Source: Halomonas binhaiensis
GTDB lineage: Bacteria; Pseudomonadota; Gammaproteobacteria; Pseudomonadales; Halomonadaceae
Direction: 5' to 3'
NCBI RefSeq assembly: GCF_008329985.2
Contig: NZ_CP038437.2
Coordinates: 2,170,001 to 2,234,000 of the forward strand
Length of the DNA: 64,000 nucleotides
Made by a program: the position numbers and the translations under genes. Below the pieces are notes generated by a model. It was not told where the DNA came from and did no database searches. It saw only the letters and a list, made by a program, of their open reading frames with translations. Every line of letters begins with the position of its first letter. The stretch's first letter is position 1. Of the stretch, positions 50,005-58,210 are shown one piece after another.

Positions 50005-52143
50005 TTAATGGGCTTTATCAACTAACGCTAGAAAACTATCCGGCTCAAGAATCTGTGGAAGCACCTCGGGCTCGCTTTCTCCTGGTGCATACCACAGGTA
50101 GAGCGGCACTCCAGAGCGGCCATGTTCTTGCAGGAAAGCGGTGATAGCAGGGTCGCCGTTGGTCCAGTCTCCCTTCATGGTGACCACACCCGCCTGTTCC
50201 AAAGCCTGCTGCGTTGTGGAAGTGTTGATTACCCGCTGTTCGTTTATCTGGCAAGTGATGCACCAGTCTGCGGAAAAGTAGACAAAGACCGTCTTTTCCT
50301 GCTGTTGAAGTTCAGCCAGCCGCTTTTTATCGAAGGGGAGCATCGTTGCTTCCGAAGCGTTTGCTACCCCGTTGGTGACGGGGTCTTCACGCCCAGGAAA
50401 GGAGTGGGGAACCACAATGCTGCCTGCCAACGCGAGCACGACAGCCAGTCCTGCTGGCAGCCAAGCCAGCCGCTTGCCATTGCGTTGGCGCATACCGGTA
50501 AACCAAAGCCCAACCGCCAGCAACATGATCAGAGAAAAGCTCGCTATCAAGCCGTCGTTGCTGAGCTGTCGGCCCAGCACCCAGGCCAGGGCCAGGGCCG
50601 TCAGAAACATGGGGATAGCCATGAGATGTCGGAAGCTTTCCATCCACGGGCCAGGGCGGGGCAGCCAGCGGCTAAGCGCGGGTATGAAACCCAGCAGCAG
50701 AAACGGCAGGGCGATGCCCAGCCCCAGGCCGGCAAAGACAGCCAGCGCGGCAAACGGAGGTAATACCAGCGCTGCGCCGAGAGCCGTGGCCATGAAAGGG
50801 CCAGAGCAGGGCGTCGCCACAAAGGCGGCAAGCACACCGGTCCAGAAAGCACCCGCCATGCCTCCCTGATCAGCCAATCTTGCGCCTTTGCTGATGGAGC
50901 CCAGTTCGAATAATCCGGCCAGATTGAAGCCGATAGCAGCGGTCAACAGGGCAAGCACCACGATAACTCGTGGATCCTGCAGTTGGAACGCCCAACCTAT
51001 CTGAGTACCGGCAGCACGCAGTGCGAGGATAACCGCGCCCAGCATGAGGCAAACGATCACGACGCCTGCGGTGTAGGCCAGTGCTTCACGCCGAGCTTCG
51101 CGTTTACCACCGGACAGGCGCGCCAGGCTAAGCACCTTGAGACTGAGGATCGGGAACACGCAGGGCATGATATTAAGAAGAACACCGCCCAGCAGAGCAC
51201 CGAGCAATGCCGTCAGCAGCAGGGTAGTGGTGTTGCCCTGCTCAGCTGGCATGCCAGCTTCCGGCAAATTCCGGGGGCTATCGTCGCCCGGCGCTGGTGC
51301 ATTCTCATTGTGGCCACGCAATGCCAGGCCGGTGCCGTTGCCCAATGACAGCAGTGCCTCCAACTCAGCAGGCGGGCCAGATGTCTGCCGAGACTTGTCC
51401 AGCAGCATCTCGACGGTCAGCACATCTCCTTCGCGGCTGAAAACCTGTTCTGCTGCGGGGTCGATTATCTTGTCGGTGGCGACAAACAAGTGCGGATTGT
51501 CCAGCTCTACACTGGCGGGGAGGGGGATGCTCAGGCGCAGTCGAGCATCATCCGTCACAGTGAAGCTGGCCGATGAACCCAGCGGTCTCGGAAGCTCTTG
51601 CCGCCATTCGTCGAAACGCGCCTTGCGCTCCGACGGGACCTCGCCATTTCCAGCAACCAGCGTAATAGCCAGCGACGCTTCTTCAGGGACGCAAGCATCC
51701 GCTCGGCAGGCAAGGTATTTGATATCAGCAGTGATGGGAAGCGAGGTTCCCTGCGCTACCGAGTCGTCTATTTCAAAAGGCACCAGTAGCGCATAAGGGT
51801 GCTCGTAGACATGATTCATCAGATCGCCAGTCATCAGCGTCTGCGGTACCGGATAGGCTGGTTCGCCAACACTGACGCCTTCCGGCAACTGCCAATCGAA
51901 CTGCGGTGGCAAGCCAATGTTGCCCGGCTGTTTCCAATATCCGTGCCAGCCTGATTGCGGTTCCATGAGCACGGCCAAGGTACTTGATGTACCTGGTGCG
52001 GGCCGGTCTGTTTCCGCGATTAGCGAGTTCTTGATCAGCACCTCGTCAGAGGCACCGGGCATTCCCTGGGCGGCGGCTGTCTGCAGGAACAACGCGGAAG
52101 ACAGGCAGCAGAGAAGCAGGCAGCGGAACAGGAATGTCGTCAT
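50005..52143 (-). CDS. DsbD-family thiol:disulfide transport protein (ScsB-like)
   Basis: 712 residues from ATG 52143, with a signal peptide (FLFRCLLLCCLSSALFLQTAAAQG). The periplasmic alpha domain has YLACRADACVPEE. The membrane domain has the redox cysteines in NIMPCVFPILSLK and ATPCSGPFMATALG. The C-terminal thioredoxin-like domain has SADWCITCQINE. It carries electrons from cytoplasmic thioredoxin across the membrane to periplasmic partners. The N-terminal domain is of the longer ScsB type rather than classical DsbD. A hairpin and 91 bases separate it from the upstream TlpA-like gene. Confidence 0.92.
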   Translation of the reverse strand: MTTFLFRCLLLCCLSSALFLQTAAAQGMPGASDEVLIKNSLIAETDRPAPGTSSTLAVLMEPQSGWHGYWKQPGNIGLPPQFDWQLPEGVSVGEPAYPVPQTLMTGDLMNHVYEHPYALLVPFEIDDSVAQGTSLPITADIKYLACRADACVPEEASLAITLVAGNGEVPSERKARFDEWRQELPRPLGSSASFTVTDDARLRLSIPLPASVELDNPHLFVATDKIIDPAAEQVFSREGDVLTVEMLLDKSRQTSGPPAELEALLSLGNGTGLALRGHNENAPAPGDDSPRNLPEAGMPAEQGNTTTLLLTALLGALLGGVLLNIMPCVFPILSLKVLSLARLSGGKREARREALAYTAGVVIVCLMLGAVILALRAAGTQIGWAFQLQDPRVIVVLALLTAAIGFNLAGLFELGSISKGARLADQGGMAGAFWTGVLAAFVATPCSGPFMATALGAALVLPPFAALAVFAGLGLGIALPFLLLGFIPALSRWLPRPGPWMESFRHLMAIPMFLTALALAWVLGRQLSNDGLIASFSLIMLLAVGLWFTGMRQRNGKRLAWLPAGLAVVLALAGSIVVPHSFPGREDPVTNGVANASEATMLPFDKKRLAELQQQEKTVFVYFSADWCITCQINEQRVINTSTTQQALEQAGVVTMKGDWTNGDPAITAFLQEHGRSGVPLYLWYAPGESEPEVLPQILEPDSFLALVDKAH

Positions 52144-52186
52144 TGGCTCCAACCCCCGCGCGGCGGGCTATTTCATCAGAAGATAA

Positions 52187-52206
52187 CCGCTCCGTCTCCG
52201 GAGCGG
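52187..52206. other. Intercistronic hairpin in the thiol-redox operon
   Basis: CCGCTCC and GGAGCGG arms around GTCTCC, between the two minus-strand redox genes. The minus strand continues TTATCTT, so weak termination or attenuation is possible. Confidence 0.5.
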
Positions 52207-52234
52207 AAAAGAGGATAGAAGAGAAGGGGGCTGC

Positions 52235-53335
52235 CTATTGGCTGAGACGCTCCACCGCCTCGGTCAGTTTGGTGTCTTGCGGTCCAAGCTTCTCTGTTAT
52301 CTGCCCGTCAGCACTGATCAGCACGACAGAAGGTATCTGTCGAATGTCGAAGGCTCGATGTAGCTCACCCTCGGCATCGAGCACCACGGGAATATCCGTC
52401 TCGGTGCTGGCAAGATAGCTTTCGACATCGGATTCCTTGGTCCACAGGCCAGACATGATACCTACCCACTGTACCTCTTCGTCTTCGCTCAGTTGATTGA
52501 CGGTTTCGCGTACACGACGGCAGGCAGTGGCGGTTTCCGGCTTGCTCTCCGCAAGATAGGACTCACACCAGGTGGCAAAGAACACCACACCCAGTGGCTT
52601 GTCTGAATCTGCTCGAGATAGATCAATGGTACTGCCGTCCCACGTGGTGACAGAGAGATCCTTGACCGTTTGGCCCACCTTCAGCGTATCGGCGCCCGTG
52701 TCTGTGACTTCCTCTTCCTCGGAGGCAGCGGATTGCTTGCCATCTTCCTCGAGTACTGCCTGCAGCGCCTGCTCCAGTTCCTGATCATCTCGATGACCGA
52801 TGTAGGCGATATGACCACTGCGATCAATCAGCACGTGCTGTGGGGTCACGCGCAGGTTCAGGGCTTCGCCTAGCGTGCCATCATCCACCGTGATCGGCAT
52901 GGTCAATCCCATTTCTTCGCGATAGGCTCTCGCCGCCTCGGCAGTATCGGCGTAACCCGTGTTCACGGCGATGACTTGAATATCATCGCCGTGCTCCTCT
53001 TGGAACTTCTGGAAGCCAGGCATCTGCTGGCGACACGGTACACACCAGGTCGCCCAGAATTTTATGTAGACCGGTTTATTGCCGTACAGACTGGCGAGAT
53101 CAATGGTTTCACCGTCCAGAGTGGTCAAACTCATCTCCGGACCGGGTTGGCCGATCAGCGATTCGCCTGCCGCCTTGGCACGCTGCTCGCCGTCGGCATC
53201 CATATCATAGGCCTCATCCTGATCGGCTTGGTCCTGCTCAACGCTGTCCTGATCGGCAGCCTGGATTGGGCCAATGTGGCCGAGCAATAGGGCGAACAGT
53301 ATGGCAACTGAAAGCCAGGATTTTTTGGTCTGCAT
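52235..53335 (-). CDS. Exported double-thioredoxin (TlpA-like) protein
   Basis: 366 residues from ATG 53335 (MQTKKSWLSVAILFALLLG). ATG 53344 is nearly as good. The signal peptide is followed by an acidic linker. Domain 1 (about 55-195) is a TlpA-like thioredoxin with KFWATWCVPCRQQMPGF. Domain 2 (about 215-365) has FFATWCESYLAESKPETATAC: the CxxC is replaced by one Cys in WCESYL and a second 14 residues on. Operon with the ScsB-like transporter, which probably re-reduces it. Its targets may be oxidised envelope proteins. Confidence 0.88.
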   Translation of the reverse strand: MQTKKSWLSVAILFALLLGHIGPIQAADQDSVEQDQADQDEAYDMDADGEQRAKAAGESLIGQPGPEMSLTTLDGETIDLASLYGNKPVYIKFWATWCVPCRQQMPGFQKFQEEHGDDIQVIAVNTGYADTAEAARAYREEMGLTMPITVDDGTLGEALNLRVTPQHVLIDRSGHIAYIGHRDDQELEQALQAVLEEDGKQSAASEEEEVTDTGADTLKVGQTVKDLSVTTWDGSTIDLSRADSDKPLGVVFFATWCESYLAESKPETATACRRVRETVNQLSEDEEVQWVGIMSGLWTKESDVESYLASTETDIPVVLDAEGELHRAFDIRQIPSVVLISADGQITEKLGPQDTKLTEAVERLSQ

Positions 53336-53418
53336 CAATCTCATCCTGTTGGACGGTGGAGTGGCAGTACAACGGGCCAAATACGGACCATATGCGGGCC
53401 ATATACAACAGGCCAATA

Positions 53419-53442
53419 AAGTAGCCGTATAAGTAGCCGTAT
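53419..53442. repeat. Exact 12-bp tandem duplication, ScsC/MocR spacer
   Basis: AAGTAGCCGTAT occurs twice in succession (53419-53430 and 53431-53442). Related GGCCATAT/GGACCATAT fragments lie just to the left. The spacer is upstream of both genes. Confidence 0.9.
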
Positions 53443-53529
53443 TAATAGGGCGCTAGGTAGTCATTCTGAAGCTGATCATGATCCAATAAAAAGTACCAAG
53501 ATTGATAGTTTTTTATGTACCATGGGCCG

Positions 53530-54957
53530 ATGAGCAAGCTTCACTTTTCACTTGATCGCCACGGCAAGCGCTCCTTGGCTGAGCAGATACGCTCGAATAT
53601 CTCTGACGCCATTCGGCAGGGGCATTTATACGAGGGCGCGCGGCTGCCTTCCTGGCGTGATCTCGCCGTACAGCTGGGCGTTTCACGGGGTACCGTTAAA
53701 ACAGCCTATGACAGGCTGAGTGATGATCAGTTGGTCATCTCGAAGGGAGCCGCCGGTACTTTCGTGGCCTCGGTGCTGCCAGCGCTACCAGAGATGACCG
53801 ACCAAGCCTCGCGGCTGCCGTTACCCGATCTCTATCAGGACCTGGAAAGCGCCCCTAAACCCTTTCAAGTGGGCGTGCCCGCGCAAGACGCTTTTCCCCA
53901 CAAGCTCTGGTCTCGAATCATGCTGCGCTGCTCGCGCCAGGCAGTGGCGGAAACATTGCGTTATCCCGACCCGCGCGGAGAGCTGGCATTGCGCAAGGAA
54001 ATTGCTGCCTACCTGGCCGTGTCCCGTGGACTGCAATGTTCTCCTGATCAAGTCATCATCACCAATGGCTATGCTGGTGCACTGGGTTTGGCACTGCACC
54101 TGCTGCGCCTGGATTCGCAACGTGTCTGGGTTGAGGATCCCTGTTATCCACTGGCTCGCCATGCCTTGGCATTGGCAGGATTTACCTCTGTTCCAATTCC
54201 AGTGGATGAGCAGGGGATCTGTGTTGATCAGGGAGTGGGGCTAGCGCCAGACGCTCAGTTGGCGATTGTGACGCCCAGTCAACAAGCGCCATTGGGAATG
54301 CAGCTGTCGCTGGCTCGCCGCCAGGCACTGCTGATCTGGGCCCGGGAAAACGCGGGCTGGGTGATCGAAGATGATTACCTGAGCGAGTTGCAACTAAACG
54401 GCCGGGCATCGCCGGCACTGGCGTCGCTGGATCATGATGGCAGAGTGATTCATATCGGCACTTTCAGCAAAACCATCAGCCCAAGGTTGCGACTCGGCTT
54501 CATGGTGGTGCCGCCCATGTTGGCAAGCCGTGCCGGGGATACTGCAGCAGCATTGTCGCCAGCGTCTGCGCTGCCCAGCCAATTAGCCGTGGCAGAATTC
54601 TTGCGAGACGGCCATTACCTTCGCCACATTCGGCGCATGAAGCGACTGTATACCCAACGGCGAAATGCATTGCTTGAGCTGATGGAAGGAGCGCCTTGCG
54701 TGAGAAAAATGGCCGGTTTGTCGCTACTGGTCGAGCTGCCTGATGACGTTGACGATGTGCACATCGCGGATATGGCGCACAGGATTGGGCTGGCTCCGGC
54801 ACCGCTGTCTCCCTGGTTTGCGAATCGCAGCTTGGCAACTCGAGGCTCTTCGACTCAAGGTAATGCTCGCAAGGGATTGCTCCTGGGCGTGACCAATCTC
54901 TCGAGCCAGGTCCTGGAAGAAGGGTATCGGCACCTGGCTGAGCAGCTCAGATGGTGA
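53530..54957 (+). CDS. MocR-type (GntR-aminotransferase) transcriptional regulator
   Basis: 475 residues from ATG 53530 (MSKLHFSLDRHGKRS). ATG 53515 adds 5 residues. GntR helix-turn-helix LPSWRDLAVQLGVSRGTVKTAYDRL at about 45-70, then a fold-type I aminotransferase domain with VWVEDPCYPLARHAL, IEDDYLSELQLNG and the PLP lysine in HIGTFSKTISPRLRLGF. Members (PdxR, GabR) sense PLP or amine substrates. The GTACCA hexamer occurs at 53497 and at 53518, beside the start, which may be the direct-repeat operator typical of MocR proteins. The target is unknown; the nearby thiol-redox operon or the GNAT gene are candidates. Confidence 0.9.
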   Translation: MSKLHFSLDRHGKRSLAEQIRSNISDAIRQGHLYEGARLPSWRDLAVQLGVSRGTVKTAYDRLSDDQLVISKGAAGTFVASVLPALPEMTDQASRLPLPDLYQDLESAPKPFQVGVPAQDAFPHKLWSRIMLRCSRQAVAETLRYPDPRGELALRKEIAAYLAVSRGLQCSPDQVIITNGYAGALGLALHLLRLDSQRVWVEDPCYPLARHALALAGFTSVPIPVDEQGICVDQGVGLAPDAQLAIVTPSQQAPLGMQLSLARRQALLIWARENAGWVIEDDYLSELQLNGRASPALASLDHDGRVIHIGTFSKTISPRLRLGFMVVPPMLASRAGDTAAALSPASALPSQLAVAEFLRDGHYLRHIRRMKRLYTQRRNALLELMEGAPCVRKMAGLSLLVELPDDVDDVHIADMAHRIGLAPAPLSPWFANRSLATRGSSTQGNARKGLLLGVTNLSSQVLEEGYRHLAEQLRW

Positions 54958-54994
54958 ACAGGCCGGCTGCCTGCTGCCAGATCGAGGAAGATAT

Positions 54995-55531
54995 ATGTTT
55001 CGCATTGAAACACCACGCCTGAGAATACGTTTGTTCTCCAGTGATGATGTTGCGCCTTTGGCCAGAATTATTGGCGATCCTGAGGTAATGAAGTATTCGT
55101 TGCACGGGGTCTACGACGAAAACGCCACACGACAATTCATGGCGTGGTGTCACAATTGCCAGGCCGCGCATGGTTATAGTCCATGGGCGGTAGAAGACAA
55201 GGTGTCAGGTGAGCTGATGGGATTCAGTGGTATTTATCCTGAAACCGTCAATGGCCAAGAGGAAGCCGGCCTAGGTTATCGCTTTGCAAGACATCGCTGG
55301 AATCGAGGATTCGCGACAGAGGCGAATCTGGCCGTGTTGGAATACGTATTTACGCAACGGCAAGTACCAACTGTCATCGCACTGATTGAGCCAGAAAATG
55401 CTGCTTCAGTTAGAGTTGCGGAGAAAACCGGCTTTCGGGATTTCGTGGAGACCAGGTTCGAGAATCGCAACGTGCGAGCATATCGAATATCTCGTGATCG
55501 ATGGCTGGAAACTCGTCAGGCATTAGAGTAA
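54995..55531 (+). CDS. GNAT acetyltransferase, RimJ/RimL-like
   Basis: 178 residues. RimL-type N-terminus ETPRLRIRLFSSDDVAPLARIIGDPEVMKY, a GLGYRFARHRWNRGFATEANLAVLEYVF acetyl-CoA region and VIALIEPENAASVRVAEKTGFRDF. It acetylates an amine, possibly a protein N-terminus or small molecule. It follows the MocR gene on the same strand by 37 bases. Its stop is 27 bases before the dif site. Confidence 0.9.
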   Translation: MFRIETPRLRIRLFSSDDVAPLARIIGDPEVMKYSLHGVYDENATRQFMAWCHNCQAAHGYSPWAVEDKVSGELMGFSGIYPETVNGQEEAGLGYRFARHRWNRGFATEANLAVLEYVFTQRQVPTVIALIEPENAASVRVAEKTGFRDFVETRFENRNVRAYRISRDRWLETRQALE

Positions 55532-55558
55532 ATCGTTCTATCTCTTGAATATCATGCT

Positions 55559-55586
55559 AGTTCGCATAATGTATATTATGTTAAAT
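55559..55586 (+). other. Chromosomal dif site (XerC/XerD recombination site)
   Basis: 28 bases: XerC arm AGTTCGCATAA, central TGTATA, XerD arm TTATGTTAAAT. The E. coli site as recalled begins GGTGCGCATAA and is otherwise identical, so 25 of 28 positions match, including the whole centre and XerD arm. XerCD, activated by FtsK, resolves chromosome dimers here. The location marks the terminus. KOPS octamers on both flanks point towards it. Confidence 0.95.
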
Positions 55587-55767
55587 AACGTCTGAAGAAC
55601 ATACCCGGTCTCCGCCTTGCATTACTAGGCTCGTCCAGTTGGCCTGGACTTCGCTCTAGACATTCCGCAGGTTGTTTGTGGTGCCCATAGCAAGGCTATG
55701 TCTTGTACCATCCATGATGGGATTCCAGTGGTTACCACCCTGAGTTTAGATACTTTTTCATGCAATA

Positions 55768-56022
55768 TTAGTAATGGTACCGACAAGACACGATGTATAG
55801 GGACTCACCTTCGACTTCATAGACAAGTCTGTGCTCGTTATCGATTCGCCTGGACCACGTTCCCGTCAAGTGGTGTTTTAATGGTTCCGGCTTCCCGATA
55901 CCCTCGAAAGGGTCTCGCTTGATCGCTTTCACTAACTCGTTGACTCGCTTAAGAACCTTCTTGTTTGTGCCTTGCCAGTATAGATAGTCTTCCCAGGACT
56001 GATCAGAGAATACGATCTTCAC
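55768..56022 (-). CDS. yoeB: YoeB toxin, ribosome-dependent mRNA interferase
   Basis: 84 residues, the E. coli YoeB length. Family sequence runs throughout: [53 protein letters not shown]. The catalytic residues expected for YoeB (Glu46, Arg65, and the C-terminal His83 and Tyr84) are present in this pattern. It cleaves mRNA at the ribosomal A site when free of antitoxin. It overlaps yefM by 4 bases (ATGA). Confidence 0.96.
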   Translation of the reverse strand: MKIVFSDQSWEDYLYWQGTNKKVLKRVNELVKAIKRDPFEGIGKPEPLKHHLTGTWSRRIDNEHRLVYEVEGESLYIVSCRYHY

Positions 56023-56270
56023 TCGATCAGCTCCCTCTCTCTACCTTTTCCCTCTCTCAGCTGCTTCAAGGACTGCTGAAGACGCTCCGCATTGTTAGGT
56101 GACCTGAGCAGATACGCCGTCTCTTCAAGAGCATCGTATTCTTCGAGAGATATGAGTACACACGGCTCACCATTCTGACGTGTGATAAGCGTCGGTGCAT
56201 GGTCGTTAACTGTCTCATCGAGCACAGCAGAAAAATTTTGTCTTGCTTTTGAATAAGTTATGGTTCTCAT
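56019..56270 (-). CDS. yefM: YefM antitoxin
   Basis: 83 residues. [57 protein letters not shown] and the acidic C-terminal toxin-neutralising tail match E. coli YefM. The N-terminal Phd-type fold binds its own promoter. It is first in the yefM-yoeB operon, which stands about 180 bases from dif with AT-rich, otherwise gene-poor surroundings. That is in keeping with acquisition at the terminus. Confidence 0.95.
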   Translation of the reverse strand: MRTITYSKARQNFSAVLDETVNDHAPTLITRQNGEPCVLISLEEYDALEETAYLLRSPNNAERLQQSLKQLREGKGRERELIE

Positions 56271-56292
56271 CTAGAAGCACTCCTTAAGAATT

Positions 56293-56310
56293 TGTACGTA
56301 TTTTTGTACA
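56293..56310. promoter_or_regulatory. YefM-type operator with paired TGTAC(A/G) hexamers
   Basis: TGTACG (56293-56298) and TGTACA (56305-56310) lie 12 bp apart, about 23-40 bases before the yefM start. The E. coli YefM-YoeB operator uses TGTACA core hexamers in similar spacing, so autoregulation is likely. Confidence 0.75.
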
Positions 56311-56407
56311 ATGCCTTTGCTGAGTCAATCCTTGGTGGTCTACAACAACTATCGAACAAGGGTAATCCCTCATTTTTAACGGGGCTCAGGAGTAGAGTCA
56401 GGTCTCT

Positions 56408-56536
56408 ATGGCCTACTTCTGTGCGGCCCGGCGCTACGCCAATGCACCTGACCAGATCGGCGATGATGTGATTTCGGGGCTATCCGATCCGGAAGCCTGT
56501 GGTCAGATGGTTTTGGCTAACATCATCGAAAAATAA
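56408..56536 (+). pseudogene. Orphan 42-residue frame, probably a gene tail
   Basis: Reads MAYFCAARRYANAPDQIG then DDVISGLSDPEACGQMVL then ANIIEK and a stop. The composition is protein-like and GC-rich compared with the flanks. A stop lies 4 codons upstream of the ATG and no ribosome-binding site is visible. I do not recognise the family. It is most likely the 3' remnant of a deleted gene, and overlaps the terminator of the gene on the other strand. Confidence 0.4.
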
Positions 56537-56567
56537 AAAGCGGCTGTCGAACCACTACGACAACCGC
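56529..56567 (-). terminator. Intrinsic terminator of the class III aminotransferase gene
   Basis: Read on the minus strand: GCGGTTGTCG, loop TAGTGGTT, CGACAGCCGC, then TTTTTATTTTT. The stem has 9 of 10 Watson-Crick pairs (plus a G-U) and is followed by a clear U tract 30-60 bases after the stop codon. Confidence 0.92.
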
Positions 56568-56596
56568 AAGAACGTTATAAGAGGCAACAAGGAGCG

Positions 56597-57937
56597 TTAG
56601 CAATGATAGATGGCGCTGACGATATCCTTCGTTGTTTCGATATAGCCAGTGATATCTTCGCTGGTCATGGGCAGCATCAATCCGATCTGACCGCGGTGGA
56701 CCGGATAGTAACCTCGGGTCGCCATTTCCAACGCATAGATGGACATCTTTTTCTCATCTATCTTATGCCAGTAGTCGCGATGCGTGGTGATATTCTGGCC
56801 GGCTTCTCGTGTCAAGGCATAGCCGAGAATCGAGAACGAGCCATAAACGATAAAGGGAATGTTATTTGCTTCCGCCCATGAGTTAAGCTCGGTCTTGATA
56901 CGCTCGGCCATGCCATTGATCTTGTCGAATGCAGCTTCGTCCATGACGTTGAGACAGGCAATCCCAGCCGCGCAAGCCATCGGATGACCGTGATGCGTTC
57001 CGGATACCATGACCTGATTGGCTTCGACAACGCTGAAGACCTCCCTCGATCCGCCGATAGCACCAATCGGCAGGCCGCCACCGATCATCTTGCCCATGAC
57101 GGTCAGATCGGGCTTGACCTCGTAAAGTTTCTGTAAGCCGCCAGTCGATGCACGCAGAGACATGGTCTCGTCGACGATCAGCACCATGCCCAGCTCGTGG
57201 GTCAATTCTCGGATTTTGGCAACAAATGTCTTGTCGAGACTCACAACGCCGCCGGCACCAGACTGAAGCTCCATGATGACGCAGGCGGTATCCTGGGAAT
57301 GGCTACGCAGAATCTTTTCACAGGCTTCGAAATCGTTCTGTACCAGGGTGACGATGTTGTCCACCTTGTATGAAGGGATGCCGTCGGAATCCGGTAGCGA
57401 GCGCGGTTTTTTATCTGGTCCGGGGAAATTGCTTGGGTTTGGATGTGCGGAAACCGCAAGATCGTCAGCAAAACCGTGATAACCGCCCTCAAACTTGGCG
57501 ATTTTCGTCTTGCCGGTGTAGGCTCTCGCGATACGAATAGCCCCCAGGCACGCTTCACTGGCGGAACAGAAGAACTTAACCTGCTCGACCGATTCGATTC
57601 GATCACTCAGCAGGTTGGCCAGCTCCAGTTCGTGATCCGTCGGATTCCCAAAGGAAAACCCCTTATCCATCATGTCAGTAATGGCGTTAACGATATCGGG
57701 ATGATTATGGCCAACAATATTAGTTGAAAAGTTGTTATTCAAGTCCAGAAGACGGTGCCCTTCGATGGTTTTAACATACTGTCCATCCCCTCTCTCGACA
57801 AAAACAGCGTGTGGTCCATAGTTGAAAGTTCGCCGGCTGAATCCACCTGGTATTAGATCACGCCCTGTCAAGGTTTTCGCCTTGGAAGCATGAAATTTTT
57901 CCGAAAAATTATTAAGCGCCTGTTCGTAGGTCAGCAT
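56597..57937 (-). CDS. Class III aminotransferase (glutamate-1-semialdehyde aminomutase-like)
   Basis: 446 residues from ATG 57937 (MLTYEQALNNFSEKF), with GGAG upstream. ATG 57973 adds 12 residues but lacks a ribosome-binding site. Fold-type I features: LDLNNNFSTNIVGHNHPDIV, KFFCSASEACLGAIRIARAYTG, PLP-binding Asp in LIVDETMSLR, and PLP lysine in VMGKMIGGGLPIGAIGG. It is unlikely to be HemL, whose gene is normally elsewhere and whose sequence differs. It transfers or migrates an amino group, probably for the amine catabolism suggested by its divergent neighbours. Confidence 0.88.
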   Translation of the reverse strand: MLTYEQALNNFSEKFHASKAKTLTGRDLIPGGFSRRTFNYGPHAVFVERGDGQYVKTIEGHRLLDLNNNFSTNIVGHNHPDIVNAITDMMDKGFSFGNPTDHELELANLLSDRIESVEQVKFFCSASEACLGAIRIARAYTGKTKIAKFEGGYHGFADDLAVSAHPNPSNFPGPDKKPRSLPDSDGIPSYKVDNIVTLVQNDFEACEKILRSHSQDTACVIMELQSGAGGVVSLDKTFVAKIRELTHELGMVLIVDETMSLRASTGGLQKLYEVKPDLTVMGKMIGGGLPIGAIGGSREVFSVVEANQVMVSGTHHGHPMACAAGIACLNVMDEAAFDKINGMAERIKTELNSWAEANNIPFIVYGSFSILGYALTREAGQNITTHRDYWHKIDEKKMSIYALEMATRGYYPVHRGQIGLMLPMTSEDITGYIETTKDIVSAIYHC

Positions 57938-58095
57938 TACTTTCGACTCCGATAATTGTTTTTCAAACGCCATTATGAAAGTGGCCTATTGATTCTAGGT
58001 TTAGCCATTTTTCGATCAATAGCGAAATCTATATAAATCAATCTATTTTAGTGATCGAGCAGTGAAGCTGCCGGAATATTGATCTACTTCCGGCC

Positions 58096-58124
58096 ATGAT
58101 CATTCGTCGCGATCAAATGATCAT
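58096..58124. promoter_or_regulatory. Inverted repeat in the aminotransferase/permease divergent region
   Basis: ATGATCATT (58096-58104) and AATGATCAT (58116-58124) are exact complements around 11 bases, in the AT-rich 273-base divergent spacer. It may be the binding site for the LysR regulator encoded at 62862, whose family uses such spaced inverted arms. Confidence 0.5.
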
Positions 58125-58210
58125 TAATTCAGTATTGTTTCCTTCAGCCTTTCTGGTGATGCTGCCAACAATAAAAAATCCAATGAATGCAGTCGGAGGA
58201 AAGCCCCCCC

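Larger units (their letters stand above)
56271..56596. other. Gene-poor stretch with remnant and terminator
   Basis: Contains the yefM promoter/operator (56293-56310), an orphan 42-codon frame (56408-56536) closed by a stop just upstream, and a minus-strand terminator (56529-56567). The remaining sequence shows nothing recognisable. Confidence 0.6.

Noticed and set aside
56597..57937. Assignment as HemL (glutamate-1-semialdehyde aminomutase)
   Set aside because: The fold and lysine fit, but sequence blocks differ from HemL and the neighbours are amine-catabolic rather than tetrapyrrole genes.
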